Origin: Psychroserpens luteolus
GTDB taxonomy: Bacteria; Bacteroidota; Bacteroidia; Flavobacteriales; Flavobacteriaceae
DNA: 64,000 nt
Reading direction: 5' to 3'
Assembly (NCBI RefSeq): GCF_021032705.1
Contig: NZ_JAHVXI010000006.1
Location: 186,001-250,000, forward strand
The position numbers were made by a program, and so were the translations under genes. Positions 16,833-26,359 of the stretch are shown in pieces. The notes under the pieces were generated by a model. That model worked only from the letters and a program-made list of their open reading frames with translations, had not been told where the DNA came from and did no database searches. The first letter of the stretch is position 1. Each line of letters starts with the position of its first letter.

Positions 16833-18434
16833 ATGCCAACAGATTGTATTCCGTTTAGAGAGACGAACTATTTTTCTTCATTAATTTGTGATTATTTAGA
16901 TGAAAAATCCCATTTAAAGTCGTTTTATAATCGTTTTCCAAAACTTGAAAACTTTAAAGATCAAATTGCCGAGAAGCAAGAATCCTTTAATTCTGAAACA
17001 AGAGCGATTTTAGTTCAATCTCTTAAAAAACAGTATGGTTCTGTTACTATTTCTGAAGCAACATCGCAACATATTGAGGCATTAAGCGATAGAAATGCGT
17101 TTACGATTACTACAGGTCATCAGCTTAACTTATTTACAGGGCCACTTTATTTTTTCTATAAAATTGTATCTACTATTAATTTGTGTAAGCAATTGAAAGC
17201 TACATATCCAGAGCAACATTTTGTTCCTGTCTATTGGATGGCTACTGAGGATCATGATTTTGAAGAGATTAATTATTTCAATTATAGAGGGCAAAAAGTA
17301 CAATGGAATCGTGAAACCTCTGGAGCTGTTGGAGAATTACAACTGGACGGATTAGATCAGGTGTTTGAAGCATTTTCTAGTCAGTTGAATTCAACAACTA
17401 ATGCTGAAGAACTCAAAGCGTTATTTCAAAATGCTTACTTAGAACATCAAAGTTTAACCGATGCAATGCGTTATTTAGTAAATACGTTATTTGGTTCATA
17501 TGGATTGGTAATCGTTGATGGAAATGATAGCGACTTAAAGCGTTTGTTTGTTCCTTATGTCGAGCGAGAATTGGTAAATCAAACATCATTTGAAATGGTA
17601 TCTCAAGCCAATGAGAAATTAAATGATCTAGACGGTAATTATAAGATTCAGGTAAATCCTCGAGCCATCAATTTGTTTTATATCAACAATGGTGTTAGGG
17701 AACGTATTATTGAGACAGAGGGTCGATATCAAGTTCTCAATACTGATATTAATTGGAGTAAAAGTGAACTGTTAGAACACCTCGATGAGTCACCAGAGAG
17801 CTTTAGTCCGAATGTTATTTTACGTCCTTTATATCAAGAAGTTGTTTTGCCTAACCTCTGTTATATAGGAGGAGGAGGTGAGTTGGCGTATTGGTTACAA
17901 CTCAGAGCTAATTTTAAAAAGCACGATATTGTGTTTCCGATGTTATTGCTTCGGAATTCGGTGTTATTACTTACAGATAAACAAAAAGACAAACTGGAAA
18001 ATTTGAATGTTTCGGTTAAAGATTTATTCTTATCACAGCATGATTTAAAAACAAAAGTCACAGAGCAAATTTCGGAGGTAGACATCAATTTTTCATCTCA
18101 AAAAGCACATTTAAAGCAACAGTTTGAAGAGTTGTATAGGCTTTCAGAACAAACCGATAAATCGTTTAAAGGAGCTGTTGCAGCACAAGAACGGAAGCAA
18201 ATCAAAGGATTGGAACACCTTGAGAAGCGCTTGTTAAAGGCACAAAAGCGAAAATTAAGTGATCATTTAAATCGTATCACTGAGATTCAAGATATTCTAT
18301 TTCCTGGTCAAAGTTTACAAGAGCGAAACATGAATTTCTCCGAGTTTTATTTGGAGTATGGCTCAAGTTTGATTCAAAAATTAATGCAAGAGTTAAAACC
18401 TTTAAAAGGGGAGTTTTTAGTGTTAACAATTTAG
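16833..18434 (+). CDS. bshC: Bacillithiol biosynthesis cysteine-adding enzyme BshC
   Basis: A 533-residue protein of the BshC family, the putative cysteine ligase of the last step of bacillithiol synthesis (cysteinyl-glucosamine-malate), the low-molecular-weight thiol of many Bacteroidota. Family marks include TGHQLNLFTGPLYFFYKI, PVYWMATEDHDFEEINYF and the conserved IGGGGELAYWLQL. A coiled-coil region occupies roughly residues 415-490 (KQQFEELYRLSEQTDKSF onwards), as in known BshC. bshA and bshB are not in the window. guaA begins 55 bases downstream but appears to have its own promoter. Confidence 0.95.
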   Translation: MPTDCIPFRETNYFSSLICDYLDEKSHLKSFYNRFPKLENFKDQIAEKQESFNSETRAILVQSLKKQYGSVTISEATSQHIEALSDRNAFTITTGHQLNLFTGPLYFFYKIVSTINLCKQLKATYPEQHFVPVYWMATEDHDFEEINYFNYRGQKVQWNRETSGAVGELQLDGLDQVFEAFSSQLNSTTNAEELKALFQNAYLEHQSLTDAMRYLVNTLFGSYGLVIVDGNDSDLKRLFVPYVERELVNQTSFEMVSQANEKLNDLDGNYKIQVNPRAINLFYINNGVRERIIETEGRYQVLNTDINWSKSELLEHLDESPESFSPNVILRPLYQEVVLPNLCYIGGGGELAYWLQLRANFKKHDIVFPMLLLRNSVLLLTDKQKDKLENLNVSVKDLFLSQHDLKTKVTEQISEVDINFSSQKAHLKQQFEELYRLSEQTDKSFKGAVAAQERKQIKGLEHLEKRLLKAQKRKLSDHLNRITEIQDILFPGQSLQERNMNFSEFYLEYGSSLIQKLMQELKPLKGEFLVLTI

Positions 18435-18478
18435 TGTAAAATTTGTTGGTTTCTAGTTTTAATTTTAGCTGCAATTAT

Positions 18479-18486
18479 TACTTTTG
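18479..18486 (+). promoter_or_regulatory. -7 box touching the guaA start
   Basis: TACTTTTG matches TAnnTTTG exactly. Its G is four bases before the guaA ATG (18490), so a start site five bases after the G would fall inside the start codon. No clear -33 TTTG is present. Compare the same arrangement at pyrE (5187-5194). Confidence 0.45.
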
Positions 18487-18489
18487 CAC

Positions 18490-20025
18490 ATGCAACACAA
18501 CAAAGTCCTAATTTTAGATTTCGGTTCGCAATACACACAGCTTATTGCGCGTCGCGTTAGAGAGTTAAATATCTACTGCGAAATTCATCCATTTAATAAA
18601 ATTCCTGCAGATTCTGAGAGCTTTAAAGCTGTTATTTTATCTGGTAGCCCAAACTCTGTAAGAGGCGAAGATGTACTTCATCCTGACTTGTCTCAAATAC
18701 GAGGCAAAAAGCCGTTACTTGCAGTTTGCTATGGCGCCCAATATCTTGCTCATTTTTCAGGAGGAGAAGTCGCGCCTTCCAATACTAGAGAATATGGGCG
18801 AGCTAATTTGGATTTTGTAAAAGAAGGTGAAGATTTTTTCACTGGTATTTCAAAAGGAAGTCAGGTTTGGATGAGCCATAGTGATACCATAAAGGTGTTA
18901 CCTACAAATGCTGTTCTATTAGCAAGTACTCATGACGTAGAGAACGCAGCGTTTAAAATAGAAGGTGAAACGACTTATGCTATTCAGTTTCATCCTGAAG
19001 TGTATCATACTACAGATGGAAAACAATTATTGGAAAACTTTCTTGTACATATTGGTCAGGTAGATCAAGATTGGACACCAGATTCGTTTGTTGAAGAAAC
19101 GGTAGATGCACTCAAAGCAAAGCTAGGAGATGATAAAGTGGTATTAGGTTTATCTGGAGGTGTTGATTCATCTGTAGCAGCTATATTATTGCACAAAGCC
19201 ATTGGTAAAAATCTCTATTGTGTTTTTGTAAATAATGGATTACTTCGAAAAAATGAGTTTGAAAGTGTATTGGAACAATATGAAGGAATGGGGCTTAATG
19301 TAAAAGGTGTAGACGCTTCGGCACGCTTTTTGGATGCCTTGGAAGATATAAGCGATCCTGAGCTAAAAAGAAAGGCTATAGGTCGTGTGTTTATTGAGGT
19401 TTTTGATGATGAAGCACACCTTATTAAAGATGTGAAATGGCTTGCTCAAGGTACTATATACCCAGATGTTATAGAAAGTGTTTCGGCAACTGGAGGACCA
19501 AGCGCAACAATAAAAAGTCATCACAATGTTGGAGGATTACCTGATTTCATGAAGTTAAAGGTTGTAGAGCCTCTAAAAACCTTATTTAAAGATGAGGTTA
19601 GACGTGTTGGAGCATCAATGGGAATGGATAAATCAATTTTAGGTCGTCACCCATTTCCTGGTCCTGGACTGGCAATTCGTATTTTGGGTAGTCTAACTAG
19701 AGAAAATGTTCGTATATTACAAGAGGTAGATGCTGTTTTTATCGACAATCTGAAATCATGGAATTTATACGATAAAGTATGGCAAGCAGGAGCAATTCTC
19801 TTACCAGTAAATAGTGTTGGAGTTATGGGAGATGAGCGTACATACGAGAAGTGTGTTGCTTTACGAGCAGTTGAAAGTACTGATGGTATGACTGCAGATT
19901 GGGTAAATCTACCTTATGAGTTTTTGCAAAAGACCTCAAATGAAATTATTAATAAAGTTAAAGGTGTAAACAGAGTGGTTTATGATATTAGTTCAAAGCC
20001 ACCAGCTACAATTGAATGGGAATAA
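18490..20025 (+). CDS. guaA: GMP synthase (glutamine-hydrolysing)
   Basis: GuaA aminates XMP to GMP. I start it at ATG 18490 ([20 protein letters not shown], 511 residues); an in-frame TTG two codons earlier lies in the likely promoter box. The glutamine amidotransferase domain has the nucleophile in VCYGAQYLA (about Cys80) and the His/Glu pair in QFHPEV (about 168-170). The ATP pyrophosphatase domain has the P-loop SGGVDSS (about 222-228), and the C-terminal dimerisation domain ([16 protein letters not shown] onwards) is complete. It heads an apparent operon with the LysM/PBP1, OsmC, DUF922 and DUF3820 genes. Confidence 0.98.
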   Translation: MQHNKVLILDFGSQYTQLIARRVRELNIYCEIHPFNKIPADSESFKAVILSGSPNSVRGEDVLHPDLSQIRGKKPLLAVCYGAQYLAHFSGGEVAPSNTREYGRANLDFVKEGEDFFTGISKGSQVWMSHSDTIKVLPTNAVLLASTHDVENAAFKIEGETTYAIQFHPEVYHTTDGKQLLENFLVHIGQVDQDWTPDSFVEETVDALKAKLGDDKVVLGLSGGVDSSVAAILLHKAIGKNLYCVFVNNGLLRKNEFESVLEQYEGMGLNVKGVDASARFLDALEDISDPELKRKAIGRVFIEVFDDEAHLIKDVKWLAQGTIYPDVIESVSATGGPSATIKSHHNVGGLPDFMKLKVVEPLKTLFKDEVRRVGASMGMDKSILGRHPFPGPGLAIRILGSLTRENVRILQEVDAVFIDNLKSWNLYDKVWQAGAILLPVNSVGVMGDERTYEKCVALRAVESTDGMTADWVNLPYEFLQKTSNEIINKVKGVNRVVYDISSKPPATIEWE

Positions 20026-20062
20026 ATGCGTTTAATATATGCACCATATAAATAAATTATAA

Positions 20063-21973
20063 ATGAAAAAACTAGTTCTAATCATTCTTGTTTTGCTATG
20101 CAGTATCTCTGCTTTTGCGCAAGATTATAAAACGCACAAGGTTAAACAAGGTGAGACTATTGAAGGTATTGCAAAGTTATACTTGGTAACTCCTTTTGAT
20201 ATTTATGCACTTAATCCTGATGCAAAAAATAAGATTGGACCAAATACGGTTTTGATCATTCCAACATCACGAGTAAAAAATGACCCTATTCAAGAACCTG
20301 TTAAAGAAATTACTGGTTTTAAAAAACATAAAGTTAAGCGTAAACAGACATTATATAGCATATCGAAAGATTACAATGTGCCTATTGAAGAGATCAAGAA
20401 GTATAATACCTATTTGTATTCTGAAAATTTACGAAAAGGCGACAGGATAAAAATTCCGAAGTACAAAACAATAGTTAGTCAAGTATCTCTTAATAATACA
20501 ATTAAAAAATATAAAGTATTACCTAAAGAAGGAAAATGGCGCGTCGCTTATAAATTTGGTATTACTGTTCCTGAATTAGAAGCTTTAAATCCGAATTTAG
20601 GTGAAGTGTTACAGCCTGGTCAAGAAGTTAATGTTCCTAATATTAGTAATAATGAAGAGAAACCTGTAGAAGAAAACTATAACTATTACACGGTTTTAAA
20701 AAGTGAAGGATACATGGCACTTAACAGAAAGTTAGGTGTTACTCAAGAGGAATTGGAAACATTAAACCCTGAGTTGAAAGAGGGTGGACTCAAACTAGGT
20801 ATGGTACTTCGTGTGCCACAAACTGCTAAAACTGAGCTAGTGGTTAAGGATTTAGAAAACACTAATTTGTCTAATAATCTCACAAATCTAAGTCAAAAAC
20901 GAATTGCATTAATGTTACCATATAGAATGCATAGAGTTGATGTAGATTCTGTTCAAGAGGCAAAAAAAGCAATTAGAAAAGATGCGTTACTATCGGTATC
21001 TCTTGATTTTCATGCTGGCGCTTTAATGGCTATAGATTCAGCCAAGCGTTTAGGTATCTCGACTTACCTTAAGGTGTTTGATACGAGAAACCAACCGTCA
21101 GAAGTTTCGAATATTTTAGATGCTAATGATTTTTCTGAATATGATGCAGTTATTGGTCCTTTATTACCAAAAAACTTAGATCGAGTTGCTTTAGAGTTGA
21201 AACGGGATAATGTTCCTGTATTATCGCCTTTAACCATGCCAGAGAAGTTATATGATAACGTGTTTCAAACGATTCCATCTAGTGATTTATTAGAAGAAAC
21301 GATCATTAATTTTGTAAAATCTGACTCTTTACCAAAAAATATTGTGGTCATTTCAGATTCAAAACATAAAAGAATTAGTGATAAACTTAAAACTGAGTTT
21401 CCTTCTGCAAAACAAATTTTTTCGAGAAAAAATAAGAAAGGTGAAGAGGCTTTCTTTATCTATCAAACTGATATTGCTAATGTATTCGCTAATGGGAAGA
21501 ATGTTGTTTTTCTTGAGACCGATAATGAAGGTTTTGCATCTAATGTGATTAGTATGATTAATGGAATGAGTTCTGTTGGAAAGGAGATTATATTGATGAC
21601 AACCGATAAAAATAATGCATTTGAAGGACGAGAGATTTCGAACTATCACTTGTCTAATTTGAAGTTTCATTATCCATCACCAAACAAAACTACAGATATT
21701 TCGTCTTCCAGAAATGATTTTGTTAGAGCCTACAGAAGACAGTATAATGTAAGTCCTAACAGATATGCTGTTAGAGGTTTTGATCTCACATTAGATTTAT
21801 TGTTGCGATTGGCTAGTGGAGAAGACCTATATAAAGCTTCATCTAGTGAAATTGAAACGGAATATGTTGAGAACAAGTTTAGATATTCTAAAAAATTGTT
21901 CGGAGGCTATTACAATGAAGCCGTTTATATTGTAAAATATGATAATTTAACGATTGTAGAAGCAAAATTATGA
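20063..21973 (+). CDS. Exported LysM-repeat protein with periplasmic-binding-protein-like domain
   Basis: A 636-residue protein with a cleavable signal peptide (ends at SAFAQ). Four LysM-type repeats follow (about residues 23-67, 87-133, 150-194 and 208-252; for example THKVKQGETIEGIAKLYLV and KHKVKRKQTLYSISKDYNV), which should bind peptidoglycan. Residues about 275-630 form a type 1 periplasmic-binding-protein-like domain (RIALMLPYRMH, YDAVIGPLLPKNLDRVALEL). The combination recalls LpoA-type regulators of cell wall synthesis, but that is only an analogy. It sits 37 bases after guaA and its stop overlaps the osmC-like start (ATGA). Confidence 0.85.
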   Translation: MKKLVLIILVLLCSISAFAQDYKTHKVKQGETIEGIAKLYLVTPFDIYALNPDAKNKIGPNTVLIIPTSRVKNDPIQEPVKEITGFKKHKVKRKQTLYSISKDYNVPIEEIKKYNTYLYSENLRKGDRIKIPKYKTIVSQVSLNNTIKKYKVLPKEGKWRVAYKFGITVPELEALNPNLGEVLQPGQEVNVPNISNNEEKPVEENYNYYTVLKSEGYMALNRKLGVTQEELETLNPELKEGGLKLGMVLRVPQTAKTELVVKDLENTNLSNNLTNLSQKRIALMLPYRMHRVDVDSVQEAKKAIRKDALLSVSLDFHAGALMAIDSAKRLGISTYLKVFDTRNQPSEVSNILDANDFSEYDAVIGPLLPKNLDRVALELKRDNVPVLSPLTMPEKLYDNVFQTIPSSDLLEETIINFVKSDSLPKNIVVISDSKHKRISDKLKTEFPSAKQIFSRKNKKGEEAFFIYQTDIANVFANGKNVVFLETDNEGFASNVISMINGMSSVGKEIILMTTDKNNAFEGREISNYHLSNLKFHYPSPNKTTDISSSRNDFVRAYRRQYNVSPNRYAVRGFDLTLDLLLRLASGEDLYKASSSEIETEYVENKFRYSKKLFGGYYNEAVYIVKYDNLTIVEAKL

Positions 21974-22371
21974 CATCTAAAGTCACTTATTTAGGCGATT
22001 TAAGAACCGTAAGTACGCATCTTAAATCTGATAATTCATTCATAACAGATGCTCCTACAGACAATAATGGTAAAGGAGAAGCGTTTTCACCTACAGATAC
22101 TGTTGCTACAGGATTAGCAAGTTGCATGATAACCGTTATGGGTATAAAAGCTAGAGATTTGGGCGTTGATATGGCAGGTACTACTGCTCATGTTACTAAA
22201 ACGATGGCTGCTGAGCCTAGACGTATTTCTAAAATTGAGGTTGTTTTAGACTTCCCTTTTGAAGCTGATAAAAAGACAAGAGCAATTTTAGAACGCACAG
22301 CAAATACTTGTCCTGTACATTACAGTTTACATCCTGATATCGAAAAGGATATCGCGTTTAACTGGAAATAA
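21970..22371 (+). CDS. OsmC family protein
   Basis: A 133-residue OsmC/Ohr-fold protein. Two conserved cysteines are present: one in GLASCMITVMGIKARD on the central helix and one in TCPVHYSLHPDI near the C-terminus. This pair is the redox centre of OsmC-like thiol peroxidases that reduce organic hydroperoxides. The ATG overlaps the stop of the LysM gene (ATGA) and its own stop overlaps the next start (TAATG), so translation is coupled on both sides. It belongs to the YhfA-like OsmC subgroup by size; the peroxide substrate is unknown. Confidence 0.88.
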   Translation: MTSKVTYLGDLRTVSTHLKSDNSFITDAPTDNNGKGEAFSPTDTVATGLASCMITVMGIKARDLGVDMAGTTAHVTKTMAAEPRRISKIEVVLDFPFEADKKTRAILERTANTCPVHYSLHPDIEKDIAFNWK

Positions 22372-22916
22372 TGTTGATTAGATTTTTAATTATTTGTTTA
22401 TGTTTTCTTAGTCTACCTTCAAATGATGAGGTTACGATTACATGGAGTGAATCAAAAAAATTAACTTGGGCAGATTTTAGAGGACCTGTTGGTACTGATA
22501 CAGATGCAGTCGCAGTAACAGCCTCAGGAATTACGTTTTCATTTTCGGTTAAGCAAAATAGCAATGACGAGTTGTTGAGTTTTAAAGCTAAGGTAGAAGC
22601 ACATTTTTACCCTGAAAAATCTTGGTACATTAAAGCTAAAGGTGATGATCATATTTTAGCACATGAACAATTGCATTTTGATATTACAGAATTACATGTT
22701 AGAAAACTACGTTACGACATCTCAAAACTCAATATGTCACAGCATATCAAAGAAGATCTGAGACGCGTTCATGTAAAAGCTAACGAAGATCTTGCTAGAA
22801 TGCAGAATGCTTACGATACGCAAAGTCAAAACTCCATAAACAAAGAGCAGCAAGCCATTTGGTCTCAGTTTGTAAAGGATGAACTTAAAAAGTTTGAAGA
22901 CTTCAAGTCTAAATAG
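22371..22916 (+). CDS. DUF922-type putative zinc protease, exported
   Basis: A 181-residue protein with a short N-terminal hydrophobic segment (residues 3-15) that probably directs export. The signature ITWSESKKLTWADFRGPV at the start of the mature part and the zinc-type motif HEQLH (98-102), followed by His109, place it in the DUF922 family, annotated as Zn-dependent proteases from the HExxH motif alone. Activity is not established. The start overlaps the OsmC stop codon (TAATG) and the next gene follows within two bases. Confidence 0.75.
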   Translation: MLIRFLIICLCFLSLPSNDEVTITWSESKKLTWADFRGPVGTDTDAVAVTASGITFSFSVKQNSNDELLSFKAKVEAHFYPEKSWYIKAKGDDHILAHEQLHFDITELHVRKLRYDISKLNMSQHIKEDLRRVHVKANEDLARMQNAYDTQSQNSINKEQQAIWSQFVKDELKKFEDFKSK

Positions 22917-22917
22917 A

Positions 22918-23148
22918 ATGCTTCAACCAGATAAAAATTTCCTCATTAAATTAGCTCATACTAAAATGCCTTTTGGTAAATATGAAGGACGCTACCTTAT
23001 CGATTTGCCAGAGTATTATATCGTATGGTACCATAACAAAGGATTTCCAAAAGGTAAGCTTGGCGATATGCTTACACAAGTATATGAGTTAAAACTTAAT
23101 GGCTTAGAATATTTGATTAGGGACATACAAAAGCGCTATCCCAGATAA
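22918..23148 (+). CDS. DUF3820 family small protein
   Basis: A 76-residue soluble protein starting at ATG 22918, just after the stop of the DUF922 gene; an upstream in-frame ATG at 22879 lies inside that gene and is less likely. The sequence MPFGKYEGRYLIDLPEYYIV followed by WYHNKGFPKGKLG is the DUF3820 hallmark. The family has no established function. Last gene of the guaA operon, convergent with the ACT-domain gene (3 bases between stops). Confidence 0.8.
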   Translation: MLQPDKNFLIKLAHTKMPFGKYEGRYLIDLPEYYIVWYHNKGFPKGKLGDMLTQVYELKLNGLEYLIRDIQKRYPR

Positions 23149-23151
23149 TCT

Positions 23152-23553
23152 TTATATATAATTTTTGGATAAGGTTTTCAATACGTTTATCGCTTTGTTC
23201 TCGTACTTTTTATCTACAAAAATATGGTCATGATAATAGCCTGCAATAACATTACAACTTATATCATGCTTTGCCAGTTCATTTGAAAATACAGCAGTTA
23301 AACCAACAGCGTCCAATGATGAGTGAATCATTAATGTGATCCAAGATGCAATAAAGTCGTAGTTGAGGTTTAAAGCATCTGCCTTTCTTTGTTCGATTAC
23401 TATAGTTATCCCTTCAGGTTCTTTAAATTCACATAATGTATCTGCTCTACTAATGTTGCTAAAATCTTTAATAGTACAAAATACAAAGTTACCTTGATTA
23501 AGCTTTGGTGTCATTCCTTTTATGAGTTGTCTTAGGTTGGTTTCTCCTGTCAT
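23152..23553 (-). CDS. ACT domain-containing protein
   Basis: A 133-residue cytosolic protein made of two ACT-like halves: residues about 1-60 ([20 protein letters not shown]) and about 65-130 ([38 protein letters not shown]). ACT domains bind small ligands, often amino acids. This stand-alone two-domain form is common and its ligand unknown. It follows the GNAT gene on the same strand by four bases and is likely cotranscribed. Confidence 0.8.
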   Translation of the reverse strand: MTGETNLRQLIKGMTPKLNQGNFVFCTIKDFSNISRADTLCEFKEPEGITIVIEQRKADALNLNYDFIASWITLMIHSSLDAVGLTAVFSNELAKHDISCNVIAGYYHDHIFVDKKYENKAINVLKTLSKNYI

Positions 23554-23557
23554 AATC

Positions 23558-24406
23558 TTAGTGTGTATTTAAGTCTAATGTCATTTCTAACTGACTTAAG
23601 AAATGTTTTAATCCAATAGCATGTAAAAAAGCGTTTGTTGATGTAGAACGTTCGTCTACATTAATTATGGATAATGTACTTCCAAATCTTTCAATGATGT
23701 AGTTAATTAGTGCTGTTCCTACTTTTTGTCTTCGGAAATCTTTACGTACTGAAATTTGCTGAAGCCGTTTACTATTGGCATTATAAACCAAGTATCCAAC
23801 AAGTGTATCGCCAATAAAGGCACCAATAAGATGGTTCTTTTCTTTTAATTTGTTCAAAACGTGAGACGCATTTTGCCAGGTAGGCCTAATGTCCCAAAAT
23901 GATTGCATGAGGTCCCAATTGTATTCCGATAGTTCTTTTATTACCAGAGTATTCGAACATTTTGAGCTATTCAAATATCCTTTATAGCAATGAAGTGTCC
24001 TTTTTTTCTTGAAACAAGCTCTTTTATAGGATTTAATAGCTTGAATGTTATTTGAGATGACTTCTAAAACAACCTTGTCAATATGTTGTTGTGTTAATAT
24101 GGGATTAATAAATTCATACATTTTTGTGGTTAAGCCATGGCCGCGTTTAGTTGGAATAACGCCAGTACCTCCATTATATACTATTTTTTTCTCGTTTATC
24201 GTTTGAATGCCATGTAACATAAAACCAACAAGTTGATCATTATCAAATGCACCAACCGATATGTTTAAATCTATATGGTCTGCATATAACTTTGACTCCA
24301 ATTGCTCTAATGTTAAATGAAACGGAATAGAATAATCTGAAAACGACAAGTTAAATACGTCTACTAATTGTTCGTTAGTTATGCCGTTCAGGGTTTTTAT
24401 TTTCAT
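23558..24406 (-). CDS. GNAT family N-acetyltransferase (two GNAT domains)
   Basis: A 282-residue cytosolic protein with two GNAT-like halves. The first has the acetyl-CoA loop in [18 protein letters not shown] (about 82-99); the second has [19 protein letters not shown] (about 218-236), the more canonical Q/RxxGxG/A loop. The acceptor is unknown. Likely part of a minus-strand run: kinase-like gene, SIMPL protein, DinB protein, this gene, ACT protein. Confidence 0.85.
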   Translation of the reverse strand: MKIKTLNGITNEQLVDVFNLSFSDYSIPFHLTLEQLESKLYADHIDLNISVGAFDNDQLVGFMLHGIQTINEKKIVYNGGTGVIPTKRGHGLTTKMYEFINPILTQQHIDKVVLEVISNNIQAIKSYKRACFKKKRTLHCYKGYLNSSKCSNTLVIKELSEYNWDLMQSFWDIRPTWQNASHVLNKLKEKNHLIGAFIGDTLVGYLVYNANSKRLQQISVRKDFRRQKVGTALINYIIERFGSTLSIINVDERSTSTNAFLHAIGLKHFLSQLEMTLDLNTH

Positions 24407-24424
24407 GAGATTACTTCCGTTAAA

Positions 24425-24955
24425 TTAGTATTGGCTGAGTATTCCCATAAAGGCTTTCCAAACACCAACATGAGTTTTGTATTGCTTAGCCATGACCCGA
24501 TTAATTTGAGCGAGATGAGCTAAATCATGAACCACCCAAGCCGATAAAAGTTCTTGTAGGGTGACATTGCCTAATTCTGGATGAGTTCCTTTCTTGATCA
24601 AATCAGTATTAGTTAACTCAAAAGATTTTAGAGTATTAAGATTCTTTTCTCTTAGTGTTTTAAATTCTGCTATTAATTCTGAAATAGGCGTGTTTTGATC
24701 TTCACCAAATTGGGCAAAACGATCAAAAGGTTCAAATTGTTTGTTTTCAGATGTACTTAAGATAATCTTAGCTCTAACAATCCAGTCTGTCTTTTCACCA
24801 TAAATATAATGGCCAACAATATCATAAGGGCTCCAGGTATTCTCGCCTTCATTAGATTTAAGCCATTGCTCAGGTAATCCATTAAGCATAGCACTTAAAA
24901 CTTCTGGTGTTCTTTCAAGAATACCGATAGATTCTTCAAGATTAAAAGGGATCAT
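24425..24955 (-). CDS. DinB family protein
   Basis: A 176-residue four-helix-bundle protein of the DinB/YfiT superfamily. Histidines in YDIVGHYIYGEKTDW (near 50) and WVVHDLAHLAQINRVM (near 143 and 147) form the metal-binding triad of the family. Members include thiol-S-transferases, some of which use bacillithiol; since bshC is in the window a bacillithiol-transferase role is conceivable but only inference. Adjacent to the SIMPL gene (2 bases). Confidence 0.85.
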   Translation of the reverse strand: MIPFNLEESIGILERTPEVLSAMLNGLPEQWLKSNEGENTWSPYDIVGHYIYGEKTDWIVRAKIILSTSENKQFEPFDRFAQFGEDQNTPISELIAEFKTLREKNLNTLKSFELTNTDLIKKGTHPELGNVTLQELLSAWVVHDLAHLAQINRVMAKQYKTHVGVWKAFMGILSQY

Positions 24956-24957
24956 GA

Positions 24958-25659
24958 TTATTTAATAGCGTATTTAATATAATAGGAAAATTTCACAGTA
25001 AAGGTTTCAAAATTTATTTGATTAAAACCAGATAGGTCTTGACTAAAAGAGGCATTAGGTCTATTAATAATAGTATTTGTGCTTTGCGCTAAAATCCCAT
25101 AGTTGTTGCCTAAGTATTCCTTAACTTCTATAGGTTTTCCAAGTTCTTCATCAATGGCTTCTAACAGATAAGCCGCTTTTTCTTTTGCCGCTTTAATGGC
25201 TTCGATCCGCACTTCTCTTCTAATAGTGTCTATTTTTGAACTTTCGGTTTTCACAATTGATGCTTCATTGATGTTTATATCATTTAAGGCTCTAAATACA
25301 CTAGTTACTTCTTCTGAAGTATTGACAGTAAGAATAAATTCCTTAGTGAGTTTGACACCAGTTTGTCGTCTTTTGTTTCTCAGGATTATCGAATTAGAAT
25401 CTGAAAGTGATAGTTTGTCTAAACTAATATTCAAGGCATTTAATTTAGTCTTAAGGTTATTTTCCTGTTCAACAATAGTATAGTTTTTTCTATTCACTAC
25501 TTTTTCAGATAAAGTGATCTCTATAGAAATAATATCAGGAACAACCTCTTGAGTTGCAGTTCCTATGACTTCAATGAATGGAACATCTTTGCTGTCATTA
25601 ACTTGAGCAAAAATGCTTGTGAATGTAACTAATGTGATGATTAAAAATAGGTTTTTCAT
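24958..25659 (-). CDS. SIMPL domain-containing exported protein
   Basis: A 233-residue protein with a cleavable signal peptide (ends at SIFAQ) and a SIMPL/DUF541 domain: PFIEVIGTATQEVVPDIISI at the mature start, then IRREVRIEAIKAAKEKAAYL in the middle and a C-terminal strand segment. Family members are periplasmic or surface proteins of unclear function. It is four bases after the uridine-kinase-like gene and two bases before the DinB gene. Confidence 0.88.
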   Translation of the reverse strand: MKNLFLIITLVTFTSIFAQVNDSKDVPFIEVIGTATQEVVPDIISIEITLSEKVVNRKNYTIVEQENNLKTKLNALNISLDKLSLSDSNSIILRNKRRQTGVKLTKEFILTVNTSEEVTSVFRALNDININEASIVKTESSKIDTIRREVRIEAIKAAKEKAAYLLEAIDEELGKPIEVKEYLGNNYGILAQSTNTIINRPNASFSQDLSGFNQINFETFTVKFSYYIKYAIK

Positions 25660-25663
25660 AGTG

Positions 25664-26287
25664 TTAGATTAGTTTATAATGCCATTTTGATTCTAAGAAT
25701 ATTTTATAATTGGCGAGTTTATTATAAGGTTCAATGTTAGATTTATATAAGTTAAATTCACTGTCTGAAATTTGTTCAGAAAAGTTTAGCGTATAATTTC
25801 TTTTTATCAGGTCTGCATCACGTCTTATTTGTTTTAGAACATCATCATTAGTAGAAATGAAAATTGACATATCAATATACGGCAAAAAAGTAGGATGCAT
25901 CACATGTAAACCATCAAATATTAAGATGTCTGAATTAGTAAGTGTGATTGTATTATTTGCATTTTCACCTTTTCTATGGTGATATGGGTGAAATGTAATA
26001 GACTCTTTGTTTTTAATGGTAATCAGATTTTTTAGTGCTAAATCTATGTTGTAAGCTTCTATTTGATAACCACTTAAGTTTTTCTTAAGCCTATCCTCTC
26101 TAGGCATTAGATAAGAATCTAAGGTTAAATGATTAGCAGATTGATTGTAATGCTCTAGATGTCTAATTATATTTTGTGCAATATGAGATTTACCCAAATC
26201 TGCTGCTCCACAAATAGCTACTATCGTAGTATTTAAATTCTTTTTACGACTAATTATTTCTCTTGAAAGTGTATGTTCAATTGTCAT
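25664..26287 (-). CDS. Uridine kinase-like P-loop NTPase
   Basis: Taken from ATG 26287 (MTIEHTLSREIISRKKN, 207 residues); a longer frame from 26338 adds an unlikely leader. Walker A reads GAADLGKS (27-34), which fits GxxxxGKS but differs from the GSSGSGKT of true uridine kinases. An aspartate-containing LDSYLMPREDR follows the second strand, FHPYHHRKGE matches the region that holds the base in Udk, and DILIFDGLHVMHP is a Walker-B-like strand. The phosphate acceptor is unknown and uridine is not assured. Confidence 0.72.
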   Translation of the reverse strand: MTIEHTLSREIISRKKNLNTTIVAICGAADLGKSHIAQNIIRHLEHYNQSANHLTLDSYLMPREDRLKKNLSGYQIEAYNIDLALKNLITIKNKESITFHPYHHRKGENANNTITLTNSDILIFDGLHVMHPTFLPYIDMSIFISTNDDVLKQIRRDADLIKRNYTLNFSEQISDSEFNLYKSNIEPYNKLANYKIFLESKWHYKLI

Positions 26288-26359
26288 AAATCTAAGCTCT
26301 AATTGTTGCCTGAAAAGCAATAGCAACAAAGCATGCACACAAAAAAACAGAACATGAAT

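Noticed and set aside
18484-18489. TTG as the guaA start
   Set aside because: It overlaps the TACTTTTG box; the ATG two codons later gives the usual GuaA N-terminus.
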